Shown: positions 17,359 to 29,631 of the stretch, piece after piece
Numbering within the stretch: position 1 is the stretch's first letter
Layout of the letters: each line of letters starts with the position of its first letter
Origin: an uncultured Marvinbryantia sp.
GTDB lineage: Bacteria; Bacillota; Clostridia; Lachnospirales; Lachnospiraceae
Direction of reading: 5' to 3'
Length of the DNA stretch: 60,008 bases
Assembly (NCBI GenBank): GCA_934408725.1
Contig: CAKRVB010000014.1
Span: 1 to 60,008 of the forward strand
Notes under the pieces: model-generated
What the model saw: only the letters and a program-made list of their open reading frames with translations
What the model was told of the DNA's origin: nothing
The model's database searches: none
Translations under genes and position numbers: made by a program

Positions 17359-17940
17359 TTATTGCTCACGGAATACAATGGTTCCGGTTTTATCATCCAT
17401 ACTTTCCACAATCGCAAGTGACTCCAGATGAATGCCTTTATCACGAATGATCTGTCCGCCTACCTGGAAGCCTTTTTCAATCACGACACCTGCTCCCACC
17501 AGCTCTGCTCCAGAATCCTGTACCAGTGTGCTTAATCCCTCCAGAGCTTTACCATTCGCCAGGAAATCATCAATCAGAAGTACTTTGTCTTCTTTTCCAA
17601 GGAATTCCCTAGAAACAATGATATCGTATACTCTTCCATGGGTGAAGGATTCTACCTGCGTACGGTATACTTCTCCTGCAATATTCTTTGTCTGTGTCTT
17701 CTTGGCAAATACAACCGGCACATCAAACACTTCCGCCACTACGCAGGCAATTCCAATCCCGGATGCTTCAATCGTCAGAATCTTATTAATCTCCTGACCT
17801 TCAAATCTGCGCTTGAATTCCAGTCCGATCTCATGGAACAGCTTCACATCCATCTGATGATTCAAAAAGCTGTCAACTTTCAGCACATTTCCTTCTTTTA
17901 TTTTTCCATCCTTACGGATACGGTCTTCCAAAAGCTTCAT
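17359..17940 (-). CDS. xpt: xanthine phosphoribosyltransferase
   Basis: This 193-residue purine salvage enzyme makes XMP from xanthine and PRPP. The Xpt start MKLLEDRIRKDGKIKEGNVLKVDSFLNHQ and the PRPP-binding loop KVLLIDDFLANGKAL are both clear. In Bacilli the gene is commonly paired with a xanthine permease under a purine riboswitch. Here the upstream 90 bp show no purine riboswitch pattern and no permease follows. It sits inside the surface-glycan-like cluster, probably co-transcribed with it. Confidence 0.93.
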   Translation of the reverse strand: MKLLEDRIRKDGKIKEGNVLKVDSFLNHQMDVKLFHEIGLEFKRRFEGQEINKILTIEASGIGIACVVAEVFDVPVVFAKKTQTKNIAGEVYRTQVESFTHGRVYDIIVSREFLGKEDKVLLIDDFLANGKALEGLSTLVQDSGAELVGAGVVIEKGFQVGGQIIRDKGIHLESLAIVESMDDKTGTIVFREQ

Positions 17941-18029
17941 TTATTACTTCCTCCTGCGTCTGTGTAATATATCGTTATCAATCAATTAATAAGGTTATAA
18001 CATAATTTTACGCTTCTTTCAACTTATGC

Positions 18030-19472
18030 TTACTTACTTTTTTTCGTACGGATATTTTTCAGAATTCCAAGGAACTGTGGTGCAATTTTTTTCACTGAAA
18101 AAGCACATCCAGCCAGAATCAGTACATAGCGCACATACCATGGCATCCTATATGCAGACATGGAAAGCAGATTCAAAATGAAAAATACAGCTGCATATTT
18201 CAGGGTCGTACGCAGTGGAATAATCCGCTGTCCTGTAATCTTCATTTCCTGCCATCCCTGAAGGACCAGCAGAAATGCATAACTGACCGCAGTCGTATAA
18301 GCTGCTGCCTGATATCCAAACTGTAAAATACAGACATAATTCAATATGACGTTTACCACCATTGCAAGCATAGTACCAAGTGCCACCTGCGCTGTTTTTT
18401 TATAATAATTCTGAATCGCAGTATAACTGTAACTGTAAAATCGAAACAGAGTGCCCGTTACCATAGGCGCAATCACCCAGATCGCTGCCATATTTTTTCT
18501 TCCCCCCAGAATCCACACAATCTCCGGTGCCAGCATAACTACAAACCAGGAAATCATACCAAATCCCTGCATAACTGTTTCCCATGGTTTTTCTACATCT
18601 GCTGATTCTCCTCTTGATATTTTCTCAAAGAACCATGGCAGCCAGGCACTCCATACTGAATCCTCCAGGATCCAGATAATAAATGATACGGTAGTTCCCA
18701 CAGCGAAGATTCCTGTTTCCCATTCCCCTACCATATTCTGGATCATAATCTTATCCGCCTGATTCATAATCTGAATAGATAAGACTTCCGGTATCAGGGG
18801 GATGCTGTACAGCAAGCCATACTTCCAATACTTCAGTGAAAACAGCTTCTTTCCCTGCACGGCCATAATCAGCGCAATGATCAGGCCGCCAATGATCTGT
18901 GGAATATAAAATCCAAGGATCCGGTAATGTACCAGCTGATCAAATTCTCCACGGACATTTCCAATATACAGCCATCCAATAGAGATCACCGTGGCTGGTA
19001 CTACCAGAAGCACTGAGGCAGCTGTTGCAAACTTATAGCGCATACTCTGCTTTTCTCTTCGATTCATATACAGCACACTGGTATAGGAAAAGATATATCC
19101 AAATGCTGTATACAGCATCACATCATCCATTCCACAGAACTTCTGAATCTGTGGTTTAAATAACAGACAAATCCCTGTCATCAATGCAATCGAGATATAA
19201 GAAAGATTCTGCACCGCAGAGGTATAAGAGTCGAACTTCTCCCGCATATCATATTTGGCACGCTCTACGCTTCTCCAAAGACATAGTGACATGATCGGAA
19301 CAGCAATCTGGAGCCAGGATTCATATACCCGTATCTGTCCAAACTGCTCTGTTGATAATAGTCTGGTATAAATCGGTGTGGTAGCAAAACTGATTCCACG
19401 AATCAGCATCTGACAGACCACAAAAAAAATGCCTGACTTAACTGCCAGTTTATTTAAAGAATCATCTTTCAT
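18030..19472 (-). CDS. polysaccharide flippase (Wzx/MATE-like, MVF-fold)
   Basis: This 480-residue membrane protein has about 12-14 hydrophobic segments. It starts with the family-typical LAVKSGIFFVVCQMLIRGISFATTPIYTRLLSTEQFG. Such flippases move lipid-linked oligosaccharides to the outer face of the membrane. TAGGAG lies 6 bp before the ATG. It is the first gene of the five-gene cluster that ends with the ATP-grasp gene. The promoter TTGCCA-N18-TATAAT lies 60-85 bp upstream, inside a terminator-like hairpin. Confidence 0.9.
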   Translation of the reverse strand: MKDDSLNKLAVKSGIFFVVCQMLIRGISFATTPIYTRLLSTEQFGQIRVYESWLQIAVPIMSLCLWRSVERAKYDMREKFDSYTSAVQNLSYISIALMTGICLLFKPQIQKFCGMDDVMLYTAFGYIFSYTSVLYMNRREKQSMRYKFATAASVLLVVPATVISIGWLYIGNVRGEFDQLVHYRILGFYIPQIIGGLIIALIMAVQGKKLFSLKYWKYGLLYSIPLIPEVLSIQIMNQADKIMIQNMVGEWETGIFAVGTTVSFIIWILEDSVWSAWLPWFFEKISRGESADVEKPWETVMQGFGMISWFVVMLAPEIVWILGGRKNMAAIWVIAPMVTGTLFRFYSYSYTAIQNYYKKTAQVALGTMLAMVVNVILNYVCILQFGYQAAAYTTAVSYAFLLVLQGWQEMKITGQRIIPLRTTLKYAAVFFILNLLSMSAYRMPWYVRYVLILAGCAFSVKKIAPQFLGILKNIRTKKSK

Positions 19473-19500
19473 AATGCACTCCTAATTTTTCGTCGCTGTA

Positions 19501-19557
19501 TAAAAAAAGAGGCCCAGCCTGTGGTTTATTATACCCCAAACCTGACCTCTTTGGCAA
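19501..19557 (-). promoter_or_regulatory. terminator hairpin with embedded promoter before the flippase gene
   Basis: On the minus strand a hairpin pairs AGAGGTCAGGTTT with AAACC..CTG..CCTCT and ends in TTTTTTT (about 19502-19549). Its loop contains TATAAT (19528-19533) with TTGCCA (19552-19557) 18 bp upstream. Transcripts from further upstream should stop here, while a transcript started in the loop would lack the 5' arm and pass. Confidence 0.55.
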
Positions 19558-19585
19558 CCGCTAAAAGCCTTTTCAACGGCAGCTT

Positions 19586-19735
19586 TCAATGACAGTTATG
19601 ATTACAGTGGCCTCCACAGTGTTCGCATCCCACACCACACTGAATGGATTTTCCAGCTTTTTTGTCTTTTATCATACTGCGAATAATCGCTGCAACAATC
19701 AGAACTACAATTGCTCCTACGAAAAGTGTTCCCAT
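19586..19735 (-). CDS. FeoB-associated Cys-rich membrane protein
   Basis: This 49-residue protein starts at an ATG at 19735. An in-frame stop two codons before it fixes the start. It has one transmembrane helix (LFVGAIVVLIVAAIIRSMI) followed by a short basic stretch and a tail rich in Cys and His: QCGVGCEHCGGHCNHNCH. This layout matches the small FeoB-associated proteins found next to feoB in Bacillota. The Cys/His cluster may handle Fe(II) at the membrane, which is inference. It follows feoB but is separated from it by a strong terminator. Confidence 0.85.
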   Translation of the reverse strand: MGTLFVGAIVVLIVAAIIRSMIKDKKAGKSIQCGVGCEHCGGHCNHNCH

Positions 19736-19794
19736 ATGTTACACATCCTTTCTTTCAAACTGTGCTCATGATGTTATAGTATACACCGAAAAAC

Positions 19795-19826
19795 AAATCG
19801 GTGCACCAGAAAATGTGCACCGATTT
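19795..19826 (-). terminator. terminator after feoB
   Basis: A perfect 12-bp stem AAATCGGTGCAC/GTGCACCGATTT with an 8-nt loop is followed by GTTTTTC on the minus strand. Confidence 0.85.
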
Positions 19827-19834
19827 CAATTTCT

Positions 19835-21985
19835 TTATTTTGCTGTTACTTTTACATTTTCTGTTAATGTAGTGCTTTCTTTGTAAGGACGGCACAGCAG
19901 GTAGATCATTCCAACGATCAGAAGGATTGCTACCACTGTGAAGATTCCAAATCCACCGCCTGTTACCAGCATACCGATCTGGTATACGCACAGAGAAATT
20001 ACATAAGCAAATAAGCACTGATATCCGATTGCAAACCAGAACCATTTGGTATTGTTCATCTCTCTCTTAATCGCACCCATCGCTGCGAAGCAAGGAGCGC
20101 ACAGCAGGTTGAATACCAGGTAAGAGTAAGCTGCAAGTGCAGTCATGCTGCCAGCCAGCTGTGCCCAGATCTCGGTACCATCTTCTGCAACTTCTGCGAA
20201 TCCATAAAGCATACCAAGTGTACCAACTACATTTTCTTTCGCAATCAGACCACTGACTGCTGCCACTGCCATTCTCCAGTTACCAAATCCAAGAGGAGCG
20301 AAGATCCATGCAACCGCACTACCGATCTTAGAAAGAATACTTACATCCAGCTGTTCTGCTTCCAGCATGGTGAAGGATCCGTCAACCCATCCAAAGCTCA
20401 TCAGGAACCACAGAACGATTGTGGAAAGAAGAATGATAGTACCAGCTTTTTTGATGAAAGACCATCCGCGTTCCCACATGCTGCGAAGTACGTTGCTGAC
20501 GGTTGGCCAGTGATATGCAGGAAGTTCCATAACGAATGGAGCAGGATCGCCGGCAAACATCTTTGTTTTCTTTAAGATGATACCTGAAACAATAATTGCT
20601 GCAACTCCAACGAAGTAAGCACTTGGTGCTACCCAGGAAGCTCCGTCAAACAGTGCACCTGCGATCAGGGCAATAATCGGAAGTTTTGCACCACAAGGGA
20701 TGAAGGTTGTAGTCATGATCGTCATACGTCTGTCACGTTCGTTTTCGATGGTTCTGGAAGCCATAATACCAGGAACACCGCATCCGGTACCGATCAGCAT
20801 CGGGATGAAGGATTTTCCGGAAAGACCGAACTTACGGAAGATACGGTCCATGATGAATGCTACTCGTGCCATGTAACCGCAGGATTCCAGGAATGCCAGG
20901 AAGATAAACAGTACCAGCATCTGAGGTACGAAACCAAGTACCGCACCCACACCGGCTACGATACCATCAAGGATCAGTCCCTGTAACCAGTCAGCACAGT
21001 GAACGGCTGCCAGAAAGCTCTCAATTGCCGGAGGAATGATTTCACCAAACAGAACATCATTGGTCCAGTCTGTCAGGAATCCACCTACCGTTGTGATCGA
21101 AACATAATATACAATGTACATCACTGCTGCAAAGATCGGCAGCGCCAGAAAACGGTTCGTTACTACACGGTCAATCTTATCAGAAATGGTAAGCTTTTCA
21201 CCAGTCTTGTTCTTGGTGTAGCAGCTCTTGATGATGGAAGAAATATAAACATATCTCTCATTTGTGATAATACTTTCGGTATCATCATCCATCTTATTTT
21301 CCAGTTCATTGATCTCAGCTGTCACATCCGGTGCAGATGTCATCTGAGCCTTGATCTTATCATCTCTCTCCAGAAGTTTGATTGCGAAGAATCTCTTCTG
21401 TTCTTCTGGTACAGCATTACCAAGTCTGCCTTCTACTTCTGTGATCACTGCTTCCACATCAGACTGGAATTCGTGTACTGGTGCAGAAATCTTTTTGCTC
21501 TGGGCAACTTTTACAGCTTTTTCAGCTGCTTCCTTGATTCCGGTTCCCTTTAATGCAGAGATTTTAACTACTTCACATCCAAGAGCCTTGCTCAGTTTAT
21601 CAATATGTATTTTATCGCCGTTCTTTTCTACGATATCCATCATGTTAACGGCCATGATAACCGGAATACCCAGTTCCATAAGCTGTGTAGAAAGATACAG
21701 GTTTCTTTCCAGGTTGGTACCATCAATGATATTCAGGATGGCATCTGGTCTTTCTGCAATCAGATAATTTCTGGCAACTACTTCTTCCAGTGTATATGGT
21801 GATAAAGAATAGATACCCGGAAGGTCCATGATCGTAACATCTTTATGACCTTTTAACTTTCCTTCTTTCTTTTCTACTGTAACACCTGGCCAGTTACCAA
21901 CAAACTGATTGGAACCTGTCAGTGCATTAAACAGTGTCGTTTTACCGCAGTTTGGGTTACCTGCGAGAGCAATCTTGACTGACAT
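19835..21985 (-). CDS. feoB: ferrous iron transport protein B
   Basis: This 716-residue Fe(II) permease has an N-terminal G-protein domain. G1 is GNPNCGKTT at 9-17, G3 is DLPG in IMDLPGIYSL, and G4 is NMMD. A helical spacer domain follows to about 270. The membrane domain then shows the two Gate motifs, with GCGVPGIMASR and the later LLCAPCFAAMGAIKRE carrying conserved Cys residues. AAGGAG precedes the start. It is the third gene after two feoA copies, and a 17-bp-spaced promoter with a candidate metal operator lies before the first feoA. Confidence 0.97.
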   Translation of the reverse strand: MSVKIALAGNPNCGKTTLFNALTGSNQFVGNWPGVTVEKKEGKLKGHKDVTIMDLPGIYSLSPYTLEEVVARNYLIAERPDAILNIIDGTNLERNLYLSTQLMELGIPVIMAVNMMDIVEKNGDKIHIDKLSKALGCEVVKISALKGTGIKEAAEKAVKVAQSKKISAPVHEFQSDVEAVITEVEGRLGNAVPEEQKRFFAIKLLERDDKIKAQMTSAPDVTAEINELENKMDDDTESIITNERYVYISSIIKSCYTKNKTGEKLTISDKIDRVVTNRFLALPIFAAVMYIVYYVSITTVGGFLTDWTNDVLFGEIIPPAIESFLAAVHCADWLQGLILDGIVAGVGAVLGFVPQMLVLFIFLAFLESCGYMARVAFIMDRIFRKFGLSGKSFIPMLIGTGCGVPGIMASRTIENERDRRMTIMTTTFIPCGAKLPIIALIAGALFDGASWVAPSAYFVGVAAIIVSGIILKKTKMFAGDPAPFVMELPAYHWPTVSNVLRSMWERGWSFIKKAGTIILLSTIVLWFLMSFGWVDGSFTMLEAEQLDVSILSKIGSAVAWIFAPLGFGNWRMAVAAVSGLIAKENVVGTLGMLYGFAEVAEDGTEIWAQLAGSMTALAAYSYLVFNLLCAPCFAAMGAIKREMNNTKWFWFAIGYQCLFAYVISLCVYQIGMLVTGGGFGIFTVVAILLIVGMIYLLCRPYKESTTLTENVKVTAK

Positions 21986-22095
21986 AAATTTTTACTCCTT
22001 CTTGTTTTATAAGACTATGTTTCTATATCATTTGCTCACTTTTGTTCTTGTATGCTACAAAACATTAGTGTGCGCAAACCCATGGTCAAAAAAAA

Positions 22096-22317
22096 TTATT
22101 CTACTTCGATCATTTCTGCATCTGCTTTACGAAGAGATAACTCGTAATCCCTTACTGTAACTTCGATTGGATCTCCAAGCGGTGCTACTTTTCTTACATA
22201 AACCTGTACGCCCTTTGTGATACCCATATCCATAATACGTCTCTTAATCGGGCCTTCCCCATGCAGTCTCTTAACTGTCACAGTATTTCCCACAGAAACA
22301 TTCTTTAATGTGTTCAT
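22096..22317 (-). CDS. feoA: FeoA-domain protein (second copy)
   Basis: This 73-residue SH3-like protein is thought to modulate the FeoB pump. It contains the usual VGNTVTVKRLHGEGPIKRRIMDMGITKGVQVYVRKVAPLGDPIEV. The segment from RRIMDMG to PLGDPIEV is the hallmark of FeoA. GGAAGGAG precedes the ATG. It lies between the first feoA copy and feoB. Only 15 bp separate the two feoA genes. Confidence 0.95.
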   Translation of the reverse strand: MNTLKNVSVGNTVTVKRLHGEGPIKRRIMDMGITKGVQVYVRKVAPLGDPIEVTVRDYELSLRKADAEMIEVE

Positions 22318-22332
22318 AAATTCTCCTTCCCG

Positions 22333-22542
22333 TTAAACCATGATCTTATTAGCCATCGTCTTGTCAATGGCAACTCTTGATTCTTTGATACTTACAATAA
22401 GATTGCCAGCGTTCTCGGAGACTACTGTCACGATTGCGCCAACCACAAAACCAAGGCTTTCCAGGAAACGTCTTGTTTCGGATTTGCCTCCCACTTTTTT
22501 AATTGTGCATTCTTCGCCAGTTTTGGCCATCGTTAATGGCAT
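22333..22542 (-). CDS. FeoA-domain protein (first copy)
   Basis: This protein of about 69 residues has the FeoA core ECTIKKVGGKSETRRFLESLGFVVGAIVTVVSENAGNLIVSI. It differs from the second copy mainly in the loop where PLGDP is replaced by AGNLIVSIKESRVAID. Two FeoA proteins in one operon are common in Clostridia. I chose the ATG at 22542 (MPLTMAK). The upstream ATG at 22572 is possible, but AGGATG fits 22542 better. It is the first gene of the feo operon. Confidence 0.9.
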   Translation of the reverse strand: MPLTMAKTGEECTIKKVGGKSETRRFLESLGFVVGAIVTVVSENAGNLIVSIKESRVAIDKTMANKIMV

Positions 22543-22590
22543 ATGTTTTTCATCCTCTCCCTTTCTTAACATTTCAATGACTACTTTGTA

Positions 22591-22619
22591 AGTATATGCT
22601 AACGTTGATTAGTTGTCAA
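22591..22619 (-). promoter_or_regulatory. feo operon promoter with candidate metal-regulator operator
   Basis: On the minus strand TTGACA (22614-22619) and TATACT (22591-22596) are 17 bp apart, a consensus sigma-A promoter. The spacer holds AACTAA-TCAACG-TTAG (22599-22614), an imperfect dyad CTAA-N6-TTAG. The same pattern lies in the promoter of the DtxR-like gene. A repressor bound there would block polymerase, as expected for iron-repressed uptake. Confidence 0.75.
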
Positions 22620-22670
22620 GGATATTTCATAAGGAAAATTTTCGTTTTTTCTTATTTTTTTTAGAAAAAA

Positions 22671-22701
22671 AGACGAAACATCTTCCCTATGTTTCGCCTT
22701 T
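22671..22701 (-). terminator. terminator after the MMPL gene
   Basis: On the minus strand GGCGAAACAT and ATGTTTCGTC form a stem followed by TTTTTTT. It ends the ftsH-MMPL transcript. Confidence 0.8.
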
Positions 22702-22717
22702 TTCTTAAATACATCTT

Positions 22718-24796
22718 TTATTTCTGTTTCTTTGCACAGCCGCGCATTCCAATTGTCGTATAACAAATCACTTTATCAAACAGTGTCAGCATTGCAGGTA
22801 ACAGTACCAGTACAACGATCATACTGATAATCGCACCACGGCAAAGCAGAATAACAATAGACTGAATCATATCAATATTGGAATACAACGCCACACCAAC
22901 CGTTGACGCAAACAAAATCAGTCCACTGGTCAGAATCGACTTGAAGGAAGTCTTATGGGCAATGGAAATTGCCTCATGTTTTTCTTTTCCGGCCATACGT
23001 TCCGTCTTATAACGGTTCGTCATCAGAATCGCATAGTCTACCGTTGCTCCCAGCTGAATGGTTCCTACTACAATCGGTGCCACAAATGGCTGGGAAATTC
23101 CTCTGTAATATGAGAACGACATGTTTATAAAGATTGCAAATTCAATTACCGTTACCAGAATGGCAGGCAGGGAGATTGATTTAAATACAATCATAACGAT
23201 TACAAAGATCGCCAGTATGGATACGGTATTTACCGTTACCAGGTCTACACTGGTGGTATCTTCCAGGTCTTTCATCAGCGGTGCTTCCCCGATGACCATT
23301 CCTGTCGGGTCATAGGATTTTACAATGTCATTAATGGAAGCAATCTGCGCATTCACTTCATCTGTTGCAGAAGAATAATCTGAGCAGACAAATATAATCT
23401 CATAATTATCTGATTTCAGCTTGGATGTCAGTTTCTTTGGTATCATGCTGTCTGGAATCATCTCACCAGTCACGGAATTTAAGCCCAGCGCCCATTTGAC
23501 GCCATCCACATCTTCTACTTTGTTCAGAATCTCTTTTTTTGATTTTGCATCCAGACTGCTGTCTACCATAATCATATGAATAGTACTCATATGGAATTCA
23601 TCCGAAAGTTTCTTATTCGCAATTGCACTGTCCAGAGTATCCGGAAGTCCACTGTCAATGTTGTAGTACAGCTCTACGCCGTTATTTCCATTCAGTGCCG
23701 GCACAAATGCGATCACGAAAATAATCAGCCAGATCCAGGAATGTTTGATGATAAAATCAGATAGTTTATCCATGGATGGGAGTAATGGTTTGTGTCTGGT
23801 CTTATCGATCGCTTTTTCAAAAATCAAAATCATGGAAGGTAATACCGTAACACAGCAAATCACACCAATAAGTACTCCTTTAATCATGACAATACCCAGG
23901 TCACGTCCCAGTTCAAAGGTCATGAAAATCAAAGCTGCAAATCCTGCCACTGTGGTAACTGAGCTTCCTGCCACAGAGATAAATGTATTGGCAATGGCTT
24001 CTGCCATAGCATCATTACGGTTCTCATAGTTCGGTTTTGCTTCCTCGTAACTGTGAAGAAGGAAAATGGAATAGTCCATGGTAACACCCAGCTGCAATAT
24101 TGCAACCAGTGCCTGTGTAATATAGGAAATCTGCCCCAGGAAAATATTCGTACCCATATTGTATATGATAGCGAATCCTATACTTGCCAGGAAAATGAAT
24201 GGGAGTACAAAGGAATCTGTCGTCAACAATAGAGCCAATAATGCCAATAATGCTGCAATCACAACATAAATCGGCATTTCCTGAAGTGCCAGATTCTTAA
24301 TGTCTGTGACAACTCCACTCATACCACTGATGAAGCAGTCTTTTCCCACCATCTTACGCATGTCAGTGATGGCTTCCATGGTCTCATCTGCGGAAGTCGT
24401 ATTATCAAACAATGCAATCATCATGGTTGCATCCTCCTGGAAGAACGCATCTCTGACGTTGTCCGGAATCATAGACACCGGAACACTTAAGTCCAGCATA
24501 TCATCATACCACAGTACTTCTTTTACATGATCGATGGTTTCCAGATCTGCTTCCAGTGCAGCTGCCTCTTTGTTATCCATACCTTCCACTATAACCATGG
24601 AAAAAGCTCCCATGCCAAATTCATCTACCATGATATCCTGCCCGGATACCGTTTCCAGAGATTCCGGAAGGTAACTTAAAAGATCATAATTTATTCTTGT
24701 ATTTATATACCCGATCGCGGACGGCACCAAAAGTGCCAGTGCCAGAATAAAAATCAGGAAACGTCCTTTTGCAATCGCCTTGCCTATTTTTTTCAT
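22718..24796 (-). CDS. MMPL/RND-superfamily exporter
   Basis: This 692-residue membrane protein has the two-fold RND layout: a helix near the N-terminus, an extracytoplasmic loop (about 35-165), and six helices with LGVTMDYSIFLLHSYEEAK. The second half repeats this with LGATVDYAILMTNRYKTER. The motifs GVTMDYSIF and GATVDYAIL carry the proton-relay Asp of MMPL proteins. Substrates of such exporters are often lipids or hydrophobic compounds. It follows ftsH by 39 bp and is opposite a TetR regulator that probably controls the pair. Confidence 0.9.
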   Translation of the reverse strand: MKKIGKAIAKGRFLIFILALALLVPSAIGYINTRINYDLLSYLPESLETVSGQDIMVDEFGMGAFSMVIVEGMDNKEAAALEADLETIDHVKEVLWYDDMLDLSVPVSMIPDNVRDAFFQEDATMMIALFDNTTSADETMEAITDMRKMVGKDCFISGMSGVVTDIKNLALQEMPIYVVIAALLALLALLLTTDSFVLPFIFLASIGFAIIYNMGTNIFLGQISYITQALVAILQLGVTMDYSIFLLHSYEEAKPNYENRNDAMAEAIANTFISVAGSSVTTVAGFAALIFMTFELGRDLGIVMIKGVLIGVICCVTVLPSMILIFEKAIDKTRHKPLLPSMDKLSDFIIKHSWIWLIIFVIAFVPALNGNNGVELYYNIDSGLPDTLDSAIANKKLSDEFHMSTIHMIMVDSSLDAKSKKEILNKVEDVDGVKWALGLNSVTGEMIPDSMIPKKLTSKLKSDNYEIIFVCSDYSSATDEVNAQIASINDIVKSYDPTGMVIGEAPLMKDLEDTTSVDLVTVNTVSILAIFVIVMIVFKSISLPAILVTVIEFAIFINMSFSYYRGISQPFVAPIVVGTIQLGATVDYAILMTNRYKTERMAGKEKHEAISIAHKTSFKSILTSGLILFASTVGVALYSNIDMIQSIVILLCRGAIISMIVVLVLLPAMLTLFDKVICYTTIGMRGCAKKQK

Positions 24797-24835
24797 AATT
24801 CCTTACACCTCTTATTTCACATTTCTTTCAGGCTT

Positions 24836-26647
24836 CTATGAATTCAGAATCTTCATGAATTCTTCACCTGTAATTGTCTCTTTCTCATACAGATACGTAG
24901 CCAGTTCATCCAGCTTTTCTCTGTTTTCCAGCAGAATCTGGCCGGCCTTTTCATGCTGCTTCTTTACCAGCTCCACAACTTTTTTATCGATCAGTGTCTG
25001 CGTCTCTGCTGAACAGCTTAACGATGTGTCTCCGCCCAGATACTGATTGGTCACTGCTTCCATGGCCACCATGTCAAATTCCTGGCTCATACCGTAACGG
25101 GTAATCATGGCTCTTGCCAGTTTGGTTGCCTGTTCAATATCATTCGAAGCACCGGTTGTCACAGAGCCAAATACCACTTCTTCTGCAGCACGTCCTGCTG
25201 TATAGGTGGCAATTTTATTCTCCATCTCCTCTTTGGTCATCAGATAATGGTTGCCATCTTCCACCTGCATGGTATAACCAAGTGCACCGGATGTTCTCGG
25301 CACAATGGTGATCTTCTGAACCGGCGCAGAATTCGTCTGCTTTGCAGCTACCAGCGCATGACCGATCTCATGATAAGATACCACACGTTTTTCATGATCT
25401 GTCAGAATCGCATTCTTCTTCTGATATCCGGCAATAACTACCTCAATACTCTCCTCCAGATCTGCCTGCGTGGCATACTTTCTGCCATCTCTTACCGCCC
25501 GGAGAGCCGCTTCGTTTGTAATATTGGCAAGTTCTGCTCCGGATGCACCGGATGCCATTCTGGCAATTTTCGTGAAATCTACATTATCTGCCAGTTTGAT
25601 CTTCTTCGCATGCACCTTCAGGATCTCTTCACGTCCTTTTAAATCTGGCAGTTCAACCGGTACGCGGCGGTCAAAACGTCCCGGGCGAAGAAGCGCTGGA
25701 TCCAGGGATTCCGGCCGGTTGGTTGCTGCCAGAATCATCACACCATTATTTCCTTCAAATCCATCCATTTCCGTCAGCAGCTGATTCAGGGTCTGCTCTC
25801 TTTCATCATTGCCGCCCATCTGTCCGTCACGTTTTTTTCCAATGGCATCAATCTCATCAATAAACACAATACATGGTGCCTTTTCCTTTGCCTGACTGAA
25901 CAGATCACGTACTTTCGATGCTCCCATACCTACGAACATTTCCACAAATTCTGAACCGGACATGGAGAAAAACGGAACATTGGCTTCGCCGGCAACTGCT
26001 TTGGCCAGCATGGTTTTACCGGTTCCCGGAGGGCCTACCAGCAAGATTCCCTTTGGCATGGACGCTCCAATTTCCTTATATTTTTCCGGATTATGCAGAT
26101 ATTCCACGATCTCTGTCAGATTCTCTTTTGCCTCATCTTCACCTGCCACATCAGCGAACTTGATACCTTCCGAAGACTTTACATAGATCTTGGCATTGCT
26201 CTTTCCCATACCAAACATCATGGAATTGCTGCCACCCATTTTCTTCATCATCTTCTTTGACATCCACTGACCAAGTACATAGAAAATCAGAATCGGCAGA
26301 ATCCATGAAATAACAAAGCTAAGCAGCGGAGACATCTGCTCTACAATCTCACTGGAAAATTTCGCTCCACTGTCATACAATCTCTGTGTCAGATCCGGGT
26401 CATTCATCACCCCGGTCTTATATATGGTCTTGTCATCTTTTGAAGTAAAAATAATCTGATTATCCTGAACTTCCACTTCATCGATCTGCTTATCCAGCGT
26501 CATCTTCATAAATGTGTCGTAGTCCACCTGTTTTATCATACGTCCGGCAATTCTGGGAACCAGAAGCGCATTGATCAGAAACAATGCCAGCAGAACAATC
26601 GCATAGTACACATAAAACGGTTTCTTTGGTGTCTTTACTTCGTTCAT
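24836..26647 (-). CDS. ftsH: ATP-dependent zinc metalloprotease FtsH
   Basis: This membrane-bound AAA+ protease has 603 residues. Transmembrane segments lie at about 12-34 and 107-127 around a small extracytoplasmic domain. Walker A is GPPGTGKT (205-212) and Walker B IVFIDEID (260-267). The second region of homology is [21 protein letters not shown]. The zinc motif HEIGH is at 426-430, with a third ligand Asp in [15 protein letters not shown] chose the ATG at 26647, preceded by GGAGGAG. A longer frame from 26686 lacks a site. Its neighbours, an MMPL exporter and a TetR regulator, are unusual for the housekeeping ftsH, so this may be a second, specialised copy. Confidence 0.95.
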   Translation of the reverse strand: MNEVKTPKKPFYVYYAIVLLALFLINALLVPRIAGRMIKQVDYDTFMKMTLDKQIDEVEVQDNQIIFTSKDDKTIYKTGVMNDPDLTQRLYDSGAKFSSEIVEQMSPLLSFVISWILPILIFYVLGQWMSKKMMKKMGGSNSMMFGMGKSNAKIYVKSSEGIKFADVAGEDEAKENLTEIVEYLHNPEKYKEIGASMPKGILLVGPPGTGKTMLAKAVAGEANVPFFSMSGSEFVEMFVGMGASKVRDLFSQAKEKAPCIVFIDEIDAIGKKRDGQMGGNDEREQTLNQLLTEMDGFEGNNGVMILAATNRPESLDPALLRPGRFDRRVPVELPDLKGREEILKVHAKKIKLADNVDFTKIARMASGASGAELANITNEAALRAVRDGRKYATQADLEESIEVVIAGYQKKNAILTDHEKRVVSYHEIGHALVAAKQTNSAPVQKITIVPRTSGALGYTMQVEDGNHYLMTKEEMENKIATYTAGRAAEEVVFGSVTTGASNDIEQATKLARAMITRYGMSQEFDMVAMEAVTNQYLGGDTSLSCSAETQTLIDKKVVELVKKQHEKAGQILLENREKLDELATYLYEKETITGEEFMKILNS

Positions 26648-26807
26648 TCTTTCTCCTCCATTCTTACTTTTTTGAGTACTTTCCATCTGATATACATTTG
26701 TACCATAAATTTGAAATCAGGAAAATATACAAGTTCCATGATCTGTTCAAGTTCTTTACACTTTTTAAAATCTGTCAAAATTCATTCTTTCTTATTTTAG
26801 TGATCTT

Positions 26808-26816
26808 TGCTATACT
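26808..26816 (+). promoter_or_regulatory. extended -10 promoter of the TetR-like gene
   Basis: TGCTATACT at 26808-26816 is an extended -10 about 70 bp before the regulator start. The divergent ftsH-TetR intergenic region (26648-26895) is otherwise AT-rich. I did not find a clear long palindrome for the TetR operator. Confidence 0.45.
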
Positions 26817-26895
26817 ATCTTATATTTATTCTATGTCTGTTCTTTCCATATAATATAGTTTTGAGAAACTAACAGCATTTTCAGGAGAAAGTATT

Positions 26896-29539
<2,644 letters not shown>

Positions 29540-29631
29540 AGAATCTTCCTCCTGAAAATGTTTTGAATCGAAAGAAGGTGCTTTTTCGTTGAGGAACCCG
29601 GATCTTGTTTCATAAGGCCTTTTTGTGAAAC

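Noticed and set aside
17941..18029. Purine riboswitch before xpt
   Set aside because: The 89-bp spacer has no match to the conserved purine aptamer core and no terminator. The gene seems to be read through from the flippase gene.
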